From contig DASYSL010000107.1 in the NCBI GenBank assembly GCA_036003365.1, positions 1 through 21,862 of the forward strand: a DNA stretch of 21,862 bases. Direction: 5' to 3'. Below the pieces are notes generated by a model. That model was given only the letters and a program-made list of their open reading frames with translations. It made no database searches and was not told where the DNA came from. Position numbers and translations under genes: made by a program. Origin of the DNA: DASYSL01 sp036003365 (GTDB taxonomy: Bacteria > Eisenbacteria > RBG-16-71-46 > DASYSL01). This document shows positions 1-7,823 of this stretch, in pieces (position 1 is the first letter of the stretch; every line of letters starts with the position of its first letter).

Positions 1-2
1 GC

Positions 3-380
3 AACGATCCCGGCCTGATCCTGAACGAGGGCCTCGCGCGCTGGGCGCGGGGCGACCGTTCCGGGGCCGATTCCGCCTTCGTCAAGGCCGTCGAGAAGCT
101 CGGCGACCCCGAGAAGGCGCTCGATCTCCTCGGCATCCCGCGCGACGACGCCGCGGGCCGGGGAGAGCGCCCGACCAAGCTCTCACCCGAGGAATTCCGC
201 CAGCGGCTTCGTGCGGCGGCGGCCCGCGTGCCGTCCGCCAGGCCTCAGGCGACTGCCGGAGCATCCAAGCGTCCGGCGACTCCCATCGTGTCGAAAGTCA
301 GTGGCTCGCGGGCGGCAGATGTCCGCGCGCAGGCTGGTGTGGTGTACTGGATGGATTACGGAAAGGAGGCTTCACCGTGA
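3..380 (+). CDS. TPR-like protein, 3' part only (paralog of the next gene)
   Basis: The gene enters from the left edge of the window; 125 codons and a TGA stop are visible, with no start. The visible start (NDPGLILNEGLARWARGD) aligns with residues about 110 onward of the following gene (NDPGILLDQ-type in both). The shared pattern continues through a (G/S)ADSAF/AEKAFSAAV helix, an LLG(I/L)P segment, a 'K-(L/M)-(S/T)-x-(E/D)-E-(F/V)-R-Q' segment and a C-terminal RAA(D/E)V...YW tail. The two are therefore tandem duplicates. By analogy the missing part should hold a signal peptide and TPR helices, giving an exported protein-interaction scaffold. The stop overlaps the next start by 4 bp (GTGA), so the genes are probably translationally coupled. 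The specific function is unknown. Confidence 0.75.
   Translation, partial: NDPGLILNEGLARWARGDRSGADSAFVKAVEKLGDPEKALDLLGIPRDDAAGRGERPTKLSPEEFRQRLRAAAARVPSARPQATAGASKRPATPIVSKVSGSRAADVRAQAGVVYWMDYGKEASP
362..369 (+). promoter_or_regulatory. Shine-Dalgarno site of the second TPR gene
   Basis: AAAGGAGG lies inside the end of the upstream gene, 7 nt before the GTG at 377. It supports that GTG as the real start although the start overlaps the preceding stop codon. Confidence 0.7.
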
Positions 381-1024
381 AAACGCTTCTTGGAGTGGCG
401 CTCGTGGGTGCGCTGGCGTTGGGGGCGGGTGTCGTGGCCGCTGATCCGGCGGCGGCGCCGCCGGCGAACAGCAAGGTCACGCTGCGCGCCCAGCTCGGCA
501 TCATCTACGCACAGAACGGCCAGCGCGACGAGGCGCGGCAGGAGTTCGTGAAGCTCATGGAGGAGCCGCTGGGCCGCTCGGCGGCGCTCACCAATCTCGG
601 CAATCTGGCCTTCCTCGATGGCAAGGTCGAGGAGGCGTTCGCGTCGTACAAGCAAGCGGCGGCGCTCGACGCCAGCGATCCGGGCATCCTGCTCGACCAG
701 GGTCTGGCGCTCAAAGAGCTGGGCCGCACGGAGGAGGCGGAGAAGGCATTCTCGGCCGCGGTGCAGATGGCCGGCGGCGTCGAGAAAGCTTCGTATCTGC
801 TCGGCCTGCCGACGTCTCCGGACGACACCGGCCGCGGCAAGGTATCGAAGATGACCGCCGACGAAGTGCGCCAGATGCTCCTCAAGACGAAGACCGAGGT
901 GCCGAAGGCGGATCCGAACACGAAGAACGCTGAGAATCAGCCCAAGGTCACCTCGCGCCCGGGAGGCGCCCGCGCGGCGGAGGTCTCGGTAGGGGATCAG
1001 AACCTCTACTGGAAGGACCGGTAG
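377..1024 (+). CDS. Secreted TPR-repeat protein
   Basis: A 215-aa protein. Residues 1-22 form a clear signal peptide (MKTLLGVALVGALALGAGVVAA, cleavage after the Ala), so it should act in the periplasm or at the outer membrane. Residues about 35-130 are helical repeats of TPR type, with alternating small and aromatic positions such as LGIIYAQNGQRDEAR, LGNLAFLDGKVEEAF and QGLALKELGRTEEAEKAF. The C-terminal 80 residues are lysine- and proline-rich and end in a RAAEV...LYWKD tail shared with the upstream paralog. The GTG start has a strong ribosome site and a GTGA overlap with the paralog. The gene is followed after 3 nt by the CHASE2 phosphatase gene, so it is probably part of the same regulatory operon. 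TPR proteins bind partner proteins; the partner here cannot be read from sequence. Confidence 0.85.
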   Translation: MKTLLGVALVGALALGAGVVAADPAAAPPANSKVTLRAQLGIIYAQNGQRDEARQEFVKLMEEPLGRSAALTNLGNLAFLDGKVEEAFASYKQAAALDASDPGILLDQGLALKELGRTEEAEKAFSAAVQMAGGVEKASYLLGLPTSPDDTGRGKVSKMTADEVRQMLLKTKTEVPKADPNTKNAENQPKVTSRPGGARAAEVSVGDQNLYWKDR

Positions 1025-1027
1025 CAC

Positions 1028-3118
1028 GTGGCGACGGGGGGCGCGCCGGCGTATCAGACCGGCGCGCCGGGCGCGAGCCGAAGGCTGTCTCGTTTCAGCC
1101 TTCTGCTCGCCGCCAACCTCTTCGTCGTCAGCACGGTCCTGCTGCGTGTCCCGTTTTTCGAGATCGTGGAGCTGAAGACCCAGGATCTCCGTCTGCGCAC
1201 GCGCGGGCAGCACGCGGTCCATCCCGACATCGTCGTCATCGCGATCGACGACAACTCGCTCATCAGTTACCACAACGAGTGGCCGATCGAGCGCAAGTTC
1301 TATGCGCTCCTCCTGACCGCGCTGCAATCGTGGGGCGCCAAGGCGGTCGGCGTCGATCTGTGGTTCTCCGGGCGCGATCGCTTCAATGATCGAAACGATG
1401 AGCTCTTGGCCTTGGTTACCGCCAACTCGCCGAGCGTCATCCATGCCCTCAACCTGAATCTTTTCGCTCCCGGCTCGCGCGCCGGGCCGGCCGGCCAGAT
1501 CAGCGAGCCGCGCGACTCGCTGGCCGTGCGTCTCTTCAAGCCACTGCCCACCAACATTCACTTGATGGCCAGCTACTCCCAGTTCGACTTGCCGCCGGAC
1601 CTCCTGGAGGCGTCGAACGCGCTCGGGCACATCGAGCTGGACCGGGACGTCGACAACGTCTCGCGTTACGCGCCCCTCGAGGTGGAGCATCAGGGCTCGG
1701 CGATTCCGGCGCTCTCCTTGCTCATGGCTTGCCGCTATCTCGGAGCCGACTGGCGCGCGGCGCGTTTCGAGCCGGGCAATCCGTTCCGCGAGGGGCATCT
1801 CGTGCTCGACACCAGCTCGGGGCGGATCGCGATCCCGATCGACGCCTATGGCCGCACCTTGATCAACTTCCCGGGCGACGAGACTTCGTTTCGCACGATC
1901 CGCTTCGATCGCGCGATGAACGCGGCGCAGTTCTCGGGAGGGGCGATCCCGAGCGATCTGCCGCAACCGGAGATGTTCAAGGGCAAGGTGGTGCTCCTCT
2001 GCAGCACGGCCTATAAAGTTCTCATCGCGGATGTGGGCCCCACGCCTTTCTCGGACAACTTTCCCCTCGCCTACTCGCACGCCAGCGTCGTGAACTCGAT
2101 CCTGCGGCGCGACTTCCTGCACACGATCCCGCACGGCTACGAAACCGTGGGCCTGGGGGCCATCGCGCTGGGACTGGGCCTGTGGCTGCCCGTGCTGGCG
2201 CCGGGCGCGCTCGCGGTCGTCGCGGTCGCGTTCCTGGTCGGTCTCGTCGGTCTGGCGTGGTCGCTACTCGTCTTCTTCGGCATCCAGATGTCGCTCGTGC
2301 CGCCCCTGTTCCTGGTGCTGAGCCTCTCGGTGGGCGTCATGCTGCGCGCCTACGTGGTGCGCGATCACGAGCGCCGCGCGGTCGAGCAGGAGCTGGCGGT
2401 GGCGCGGCGCGTGCAGCAGGACCTCTTGCCCAAGCAGCCGCTGACCGCGGGCGATCTCGAGGTGAGCGGGATGAACCTGCCGTGCTACGCCGTGGGCGGC
2501 GATTACTTCGATTACTACACGCTCGCCGACGGGCGCATCGCGATCGCCATCGGCGACGTGGCGGGGAAGGGCGTGCCCGCGGCACTCCTCATGTCGAAGC
2601 TCCAGGCCACGCTGCGCGGCGAGACCTCGCACGAGGTCACGGTGCCGGAGGTGCCGGAGCGCGCCAATCGCCTGCTCATGGAATCCATGGAGGGCTCGAG
2701 CAAGTTCGTCACCTTCTTCTACGGCGCGCTCGAGCCAGGCACACGGCGTCTGCGCTATTCCAATGCCGGGCACAATCCACCGTATCTCCTGCGCGCCGAC
2801 GGCACGCTGGAGGAGCTCGAGACCGGCGGGCTCTTGCTCGGCATCTTTCCGCACGCGAGCTACGACGAGGGCGAGGTGGAGCTCGGCCCGGGCGACGTCA
2901 TCGTGCTCTTCACCGACGGCGTGACCGAGGCCGAGGACCGCCACAAGGGACAGTTCGGAGAGGAGCGGCTGATCGCCCTCTTGCGCGAGGCGCGCGCCGG
3001 CGATGCCCGCGCCATCGGCGACCGCATCTGCCAGGAAGTGCTCAAATTCTCGAAAGGCCTGCAGATGGCGGACGACCTGACCGTGGTCGTGGTCAAGGTG
3101 AAGGAAGCCGCCGCATGA
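1028..3118 (+). CDS. CHASE2 sensor with SpoIIE/PP2C-type serine phosphatase output
   Basis: A 696-aa membrane signalling protein. An N-terminal helix (about 22-40) is followed by a CHASE2 extracytoplasmic sensor (about 45-360; FFEIVELKTQDLRLRTRG, PDIVVIAIDD, GAKAVGVDLWF). Three close transmembrane helices (about 370-440) precede a cytoplasmic SpoIIE-like PP2C phosphatase (about 455-692). The usual metal-binding aspartates are all visible: GGDYFD (D492), GDVAGKG (D510), FTDGVTE (D630) and ADDLT (D683), so the enzyme should be active. The family dephosphorylates serine/threonine, usually on anti-sigma-antagonist proteins, in response to the sensor. No sigma, anti-sigma or antagonist gene is visible nearby. 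The GTG start lies 3 nt after the previous stop with GGAAGGA at 1011-1017. Its stop overlaps the next gene (ATGA). The sensed signal is unknown. Confidence 0.92.
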   Translation: MATGGAPAYQTGAPGASRRLSRFSLLLAANLFVVSTVLLRVPFFEIVELKTQDLRLRTRGQHAVHPDIVVIAIDDNSLISYHNEWPIERKFYALLLTALQSWGAKAVGVDLWFSGRDRFNDRNDELLALVTANSPSVIHALNLNLFAPGSRAGPAGQISEPRDSLAVRLFKPLPTNIHLMASYSQFDLPPDLLEASNALGHIELDRDVDNVSRYAPLEVEHQGSAIPALSLLMACRYLGADWRAARFEPGNPFREGHLVLDTSSGRIAIPIDAYGRTLINFPGDETSFRTIRFDRAMNAAQFSGGAIPSDLPQPEMFKGKVVLLCSTAYKVLIADVGPTPFSDNFPLAYSHASVVNSILRRDFLHTIPHGYETVGLGAIALGLGLWLPVLAPGALAVVAVAFLVGLVGLAWSLLVFFGIQMSLVPPLFLVLSLSVGVMLRAYVVRDHERRAVEQELAVARRVQQDLLPKQPLTAGDLEVSGMNLPCYAVGGDYFDYYTLADGRIAIAIGDVAGKGVPAALLMSKLQATLRGETSHEVTVPEVPERANRLLMESMEGSSKFVTFFYGALEPGTRRLRYSNAGHNPPYLLRADGTLEELETGGLLLGIFPHASYDEGEVELGPGDVIVLFTDGVTEAEDRHKGQFGEERLIALLREARAGDARAIGDRICQEVLKFSKGLQMADDLTVVVVKVKEAAA

Positions 3119-3309
3119 ACTCCGAGGGCACCGCGCGCGTCGTCCGCTGGGTGCGGCTCACCGCCCTCTTCGGCGGCATGATCGCCCTCGTCTTCGCCAT
3201 GATCGTGTTTCAGAACGAGCCGCACGCGCGCGACTGGGCATGGACCGTCGGCGTGGCGCTCCTGGTTCTCTGCTTGGTGGCGAATCGGCTGATCAAGCGT
3301 ATCGATTAG
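3115..3309 (+). CDS. Small two-helix membrane protein
   Basis: A 64-aa protein starting at an ATG that overlaps the phosphatase stop by 4 bp (ATGA), a classical coupling arrangement. Two hydrophobic helices are visible, about residues 16-33 (LTALFGGMIALVFAMIVF) and 43-59 (WTVGVALLVLCLVANRL). The ends are basic. I recognise no family. The coupling suggests a small partner of the CHASE2 phosphatase, but this is inference only. Its stop codon overlaps, tail to tail, the stop of the pyrophosphatase gene on the other strand. Confidence 0.7.
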   Translation: MNSEGTARVVRWVRLTALFGGMIALVFAMIVFQNEPHARDWAWTVGVALLVLCLVANRLIKRID

Positions 3310-3845
3310 GATTTCTTCTTGCGGTAGCGCGCCAGGTGCTTCAGCGCCCGGCCGGGCCCGCCGATTCCGGTGACGCGGAATTCCTTGCCGTGCTGGCGGT
3401 CGTAATTGGTGAAGAACTCGCGCCACTGAGTGAGGCGGCCCTCGCTCAAATCGGCGGTCGACTTCAGATCCTCGTGCCAGTCGTACGCGTCAACGGCGAC
3501 CCCGATCAGTCGCGCATTGTCCTCGGGCTTCTTCTTCCCCTTCTCCGTCTGCTTGGCTTCGATCACGCCGATGAGGCGCACGTCGACCAGGCAGCCCACG
3601 TGCGTGGGCGCGGCGGCCAGGACGACGATGTCGACTGGATCGCCGTCCTCAGCGAGCGTCTGGGGAACGAAACCGAAATCGAAGGGAAAGCGCATGCCTT
3701 CGGGCAGAAGGCCGTCGAGCTCGAAGAGCCCTGACTCCGGGTCGTACTTGAACTTGCAACGACTGCCCTGCGGCGATTCGACAATGGCGCGGCAGCGCGC
3801 CCGCTTGCGGTCGAGGCGCAGCGGCAAAGAAGTGAGATCAGCCAT
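3306..3845 (-). CDS. ppa: Inorganic pyrophosphatase, family I
   Basis: A 179-aa soluble enzyme, the usual length for bacterial family I pyrophosphatases, which hydrolyse diphosphate to phosphate with Mg2+. The family signature DGDPVDI is at residues 67-73. Other matching parts are the KYDPESG stretch (33-39), the PEDNARL loop (107-113) and FFTNYD (144-149). Compared from memory with the E. coli enzyme, Arg43 aligns with Gly45 and Tyr55 with Phe57, so the active site looks divergent. The ATG at 3845 is chosen because family similarity begins there; the frame stays open further upstream but that stretch overlaps the TPR gene in another frame and has no homology. It is transcribed in the same direction as the TPR gene 44 bp upstream and probably shares its promoter. 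Confidence 0.88.
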   Translation of the reverse strand: MADLTSLPLRLDRKRARCRAIVESPQGSRCKFKYDPESGLFELDGLLPEGMRFPFDFGFVPQTLAEDGDPVDIVVLAAAPTHVGCLVDVRLIGVIEAKQTEKGKKKPEDNARLIGVAVDAYDWHEDLKSTADLSEGRLTQWREFFTNYDRQHGKEFRVTGIGGPGRALKHLARYRKKKS

Positions 3846-3889
3846 CTCAAAACCTGCATCGCGGGACGACGGAGGGGCTTTCCTCGACT

Positions 3890-4240
3890 CTACTCTCCTG
3901 GCGGCTTCACGCCACGGTCGCGCTCGAGCCGCTTGAGAAACGCGGCCATCTCCTTGCCCGCCTGCAGGTCGCGCGAGTTTTCGGCCACGCGCACGCCGTG
4001 CGCGTAAGCGGCCGCGGCCTCGGCGTACTCGCCGAGGACTTCGAGCTCGTTGCCCCAGTGCCGGTAGGCGGCGGTGTAGTGGGGATCGATCTCGACGGCG
4101 GCACGGAAGGCGTCGCGCGCTTCTTCGTGCAGGCCGAGGGAGCTGGCTTCGCGGCCGAGGAGGAAACGCGCGAGCGCGTCGTCCGGCTCGCTCTCGGCGA
4201 GCGCACGGAGCTTTTCGATTCGATCGTGGTGGGGTTCCAT
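3890..4240 (-). CDS. Small cytoplasmic TPR protein
   Basis: A 116-aa protein with no signal peptide. Residues about 20-90 contain two to three TPR units (ALARFLLGREASSLGLHEEA, AYRHWGNELEVLGEYAEAA), each with the expected Leu/Gly/Tyr/Ala positions. The ATG at 4240 is preceded on the coding strand by AAAGG six bases away. It lies 44 bp ahead of the pyrophosphatase gene on the same strand, so the two probably form one transcript. TPR proteins of this size are generic adaptors; no partner can be named. Confidence 0.75.
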   Translation of the reverse strand: MEPHHDRIEKLRALAESEPDDALARFLLGREASSLGLHEEARDAFRAAVEIDPHYTAAYRHWGNELEVLGEYAEAAAAYAHGVRVAENSRDLQAGKEMAAFLKRLERDRGVKPPGE

Positions 4241-4474
4241 GGCGGCCTTTGGGGGACAAAAAGAGTGTAGCGCTCTCGTCTTAGCCCCCTGCGAATAGAG
4301 CCGGTGGCCCGATAGGCAGCGCCCTGGATCTAGGAAAGGTCAGGTCTCGCGATCCGTGGGTTGTGGGCGTTGCCCTCACCGGCTCATCCGACAAAGCCCG
4401 GGGGCCTCGACGACGAGCGCTACACAACGAAGATACATGCAACCGCGATGCCAGTTTCACAGACCGTGCAAACT

Positions 4475-4490
4475 CGTTGTCATCACAACG
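4475..4490. repeat. Perfect 6-bp inverted repeat with 4-bp spacer
   Basis: CGTTGT, spacer catc, then ACAACG. A further CAACG follows at about 4496-4500, so a nested longer pairing is possible. It sits in the low-GC intergenic region and could be a regulator-binding site or a small RNA hairpin. It is short enough to occur by chance. Confidence 0.3.
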
Positions 4491-4603
4491 TAAGGCAACG
4501 AATTAGCGCACTGGGTAGGTTGGCCTGGCAAACCCCGTGTGTCCATTTTGCCCGCCACAATCCGCCACGCTGTCGTCACTTCCGGGTAACACCCTGGCAA
4601 ACC

Positions 4604-4635
4604 GAGAGGCGGCAGGGCCAACCCCGCCGCCTCTC
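4604..4635 (-). terminator. Probable transcription terminator of the 4-helix membrane protein gene
   Basis: A perfect 10-bp inverted repeat pairs GAGAGGCGGC (4604-4613) with GCCGCCTCTC (4626-4635). Inside it a further GGG/CCC pairing leaves a CCAA loop. It lies 22 nt beyond the stop of the minus-strand gene 4658-5098. On the minus strand only a short TTT follows, so it may be a weak intrinsic or an assisted terminator. It is far too strong to be chance. Confidence 0.55.
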
Positions 4636-4657
4636 AATTCCTACCAAACGACTGCGC

Positions 4658-5098
4658 TCAGAGAATCCGAGGATCCTTGTAGAGCCATCCCGAAATCACC
4701 GCCGAGATGCAGGCGCCCACCCAAAGATCGAGGCACCACCAGAGGGGCATCGTGCGCGGCAGGGGAGACCACGCCGCCTGGGTGAAGGCGATCGGGAAGC
4801 CGGCGGCGAATCCGACCATGAAGCCGATCTTGAGCGCCGTCTTGGGACCCGGGCCCTGGGTCTGGCGCAGGTGGGCGTAGAAGCGCGCGATCACTGCCGA
4901 GAGCACGATCAAGGTGATCAGCCAGTACAGGATGAACAGGTGGTAGCGCGGCTGGGCGAGGAGCAGGCCCTTCGCCTGCGCGTCCGCATAGAGACGGCCC
5001 AGCATGGCCGTGTTCACGGCGAAGCTCCACAGCCACCAGACGATGCCGCCCACGAGCGCGCCGAGCCACACTCGTGCCTGATTGATGCGCGTGGTCAT
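4658..5098 (-). CDS. Four-helix integral membrane protein of unknown function
   Basis: A 146-aa protein. Hydrophobic helices are visible at about residues 10-35 (VWLGALVGGIVWWLWSFAV), 52-72 (YHLFILYWLITLIVLSAVIA), 88-108 (ALKIGFMVGFAAGFPIAF) and 118-140 (LWWCLDLWVGACISAVISGWL). It is strikingly rich in tryptophan. The ATG at 5098 is chosen because GGAGG ends 5 nt before it; the longer GTG start at 5104 would overlap that ribosome site. I do not recognise the family with certainty. It lies downstream of the ABC exporter pair on the same strand but 107 bp away, so it may have its own promoter. Confidence 0.75.
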   Translation of the reverse strand: MTTRINQARVWLGALVGGIVWWLWSFAVNTAMLGRLYADAQAKGLLLAQPRYHLFILYWLITLIVLSAVIARFYAHLRQTQGPGPKTALKIGFMVGFAAGFPIAFTQAAWSPLPRTMPLWWCLDLWVGACISAVISGWLYKDPRIL

Positions 5099-5103
5099 CC
5101 TCA

Positions 5104-5108
5104 CCTCC
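5104..5108 (-). promoter_or_regulatory. Shine-Dalgarno site that decides the start at 5098
   Basis: On the minus strand GGAGG is followed by five bases and then ATG. The alternative GTG two codons earlier begins at the last G of this motif and so cannot use it. Confidence 0.65.
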
Positions 5109-5205
5109 GTGTTGGCGTCGGACCGGACTCCCGACGGGTGAGGGAATGTAGGAAGGCCAAGGCGAAGCTGTCAATTCGGGCGGGCGCCGCGAGCGCCGCG
5201 AGGGT

Positions 5206-6486
5206 CTACCCCTGCCGCACCCAGCGCATGATCTCGGGCAAGTTCCAGGTCTTGCCATAGAGAAGGAGCGCGACGCGGAAGACGCGCGCGGCGAGGCGCA
5301 GCACGAGCCAGCCGGCCAGCGCCAGAAGGCCGAGCGACACCGCGATCTCCCACCACGGCACGTTGCCTTGCGACAGGCGCATGGCCATCGAGATCGGGGC
5401 CGTGATCGGAAACATCGAGAGCACGCGCGCCACCGGGTTCGAAGCACCCTGATCGGCCATGAACGAGAGCCCGAGCATCATGGGCAGGACCGCGGTGAAC
5501 GACAGGATGGCCGAGATGGTCGTGGCTTCCTGATAGCTGTTCACGAGCGAGCCCAGGCCGAGAGCCACGGCGCCGAAGAGGATGAAGCCGAGGACGAAAT
5601 AGAAAAAGAGAAGGACGAGGGTGGACGGCGGCGGCAGGAACACCGGCGCCATGGCATAGATGACCTGGAGGCCGATGGCACCCCAGATGAGGCCCATCAG
5701 GAGGCCGGCGCCGCCCAGGCCGAGGAGCTTGCCGCGCATGAGCTCGTCGGGCGTGACCGAGGACAGGAGCGACTCGAGGATGCGCGACTCCTTCTCCTCG
5801 CCCAGACCCTGGAGCAAATAACCCGCCGACGTGAACATGGTCGTGAACAAGAGCATGGCGAAGCCGAAGGGCACGAGGAACAATCCCAGCTCGTCTTCAC
5901 GATGGTAGATCTTGAAGCCGCCGCGATTGTCGGGCACGTGCGTCGAGGGGTCACCGGGATCCTGCACGCGCGCCACCAGCCTGGGCTCGACACGAGCGCC
6001 GAGCAGGCGTCCGCGGATCCAGATGTGCCATGGTGGCGCCGAGCTGCCGCCGAAGAGGCCCCCGGCGCGCCGGTACTCCTCCAGCCGGCCGCTCTGCATG
6101 TAATCGGCCGGCACCACGAGAAAGCCCGAGATCTCGTCGTTCCGGAAGGCGCGCTGCGCGCTCTCGAACGACGGATAGAGCTTGGCGATCGTGACCCGAG
6201 GCAGCTTCGCCCGCCCGCCTTCCTCGCGCGCCACGATGGCCGCGGCGCGCGACATGGTATCGGCCTCGCCGGGCCTGAAGCCGAGCACGCCCGCCGAGTC
6301 CACCACGCCCACGAAGCGCGCCGGCTCGTTGCCGTGATTGCGGCCTCCGAGAAGCGAGGGGAAGGAGCTCATCGAGAACGCGAACGCGATCCACGCCGGC
6401 ATGAGAACGAGCGTGAACAGATAGCCCTTGCGCGTGACCGTGGCCAGGAACTCGCGCTTGGCGATCACCCAGGTGCGCGGGCTCAT
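5206..6486 (-). CDS. ABC transporter permease, ABC-2 / NatB-like
   Basis: A 426-aa inner-membrane permease. One N-terminal helix (about 22-40) is followed by a large extracytoplasmic domain (about 50-198), then five further helices (about 201-226, 254-280, 288-312, 322-344 and 380-398). The cytoplasmic segment EEKESRILESLLSSVTP (230-246) followed by DELMRGKLLG is typical of the NatB/YhaP branch of ABC-2 permeases, where it contacts the ATPase. Members export ions, peptides or other compounds; the substrate here cannot be read from sequence. The start lies 4 bp after the stop of the ATPase gene, so the two are one transporter in one transcript. Confidence 0.9.
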   Translation of the reverse strand: MSPRTWVIAKREFLATVTRKGYLFTLVLMPAWIAFAFSMSSFPSLLGGRNHGNEPARFVGVVDSAGVLGFRPGEADTMSRAAAIVAREEGGRAKLPRVTIAKLYPSFESAQRAFRNDEISGFLVVPADYMQSGRLEEYRRAGGLFGGSSAPPWHIWIRGRLLGARVEPRLVARVQDPGDPSTHVPDNRGGFKIYHREDELGLFLVPFGFAMLLFTTMFTSAGYLLQGLGEEKESRILESLLSSVTPDELMRGKLLGLGGAGLLMGLIWGAIGLQVIYAMAPVFLPPPSTLVLLFFYFVLGFILFGAVALGLGSLVNSYQEATTISAILSFTAVLPMMLGLSFMADQGASNPVARVLSMFPITAPISMAMRLSQGNVPWWEIAVSLGLLALAGWLVLRLAARVFRVALLLYGKTWNLPEIMRWVRQG

Positions 6487-6490
6487 GCGC

Positions 6491-7483
<993 letters not shown>

Positions 7484-7823
7484 GGGCGAAGGATCCCGGC
7501 CGGGTTCGAGGGGGGCGAGACGCGGGACGATAGCACAGGCGGCGTCCGGCGGCGCTCGGCCCAGGGCTCGTAAGGGTCTAGTCACCCGGCTCGGCCCGTT
7601 CTAAGCTTCAACAGGCGCTGCCGTCTCGTATCCCTTCGCCGTGGCCCCACGGCGGGGAATGACTCATCCGCGGAACGGGCAGCGCGACCATTCACCGCCA
7701 ACCGAGCTTCGTCCGGCGCCGCCTCGGCAGGACGTCGCCGCCTTCGATTTCCGCGCCGGCCAAGGCCCGGGGCCGTACGGGTCCCGCCAAGCCAATGCCG
7801 GAAGGGGTCGCGTGGAGTTCTCG
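7484..7823. other. 340-bp divergent intergenic region
   Basis: This stretch separates the minus-strand exporter operon from the plus-strand receptor operon and should contain promoters for both. I see no clear -35/-10 pair and no riboswitch core such as a cobalamin or c-di-GMP aptamer. The receptor frame is open back to 7641 but the extra residues are Pro/Arg/Gly-rich and precede the signal peptide, so I treat them as untranslated. Confidence 0.45.

Larger units (their letters stand above)
4241..4657. other. 417-bp intergenic region, visibly less GC-rich than the genes
   Basis: No convincing gene is present on either strand. The right end holds a strong hairpin (annotated separately). The left end must carry the minus-strand promoter of the TPR/pyrophosphatase pair; TACACT near 4265-4270 on the minus strand is a weak -10 candidate without a clear -35 box. 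In the middle there is a small perfect palindrome, CGTTGT-catc-ACAACG at 4475-4490, and an 11-bp direct repeat CCTGGCAAACC at 4524-4534 and 4593-4603. The short frames here give low-complexity or unrelated peptides without ribosome sites. Confidence 0.5.

Noticed and set aside
3846..4259. A 317-aa version of the pyrophosphatase starting near 4259.
   Set aside because: The extension overlaps the TPR gene in another frame, is Arg/Pro-rich, and the 179-aa form already has the normal family length.
4241..4657. A tRNA gene in the large intergenic region.
   Set aside because: I could not form a 7-bp acceptor stem with a matching T-loop (GTTCRA) and CCA-proximal end.
7641..7823. A longer N-terminus for the TonB-dependent receptor.
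   Set aside because: The extra residues are Pro/Arg/Gly-rich and would bury the signal peptide 60 residues inside the protein.
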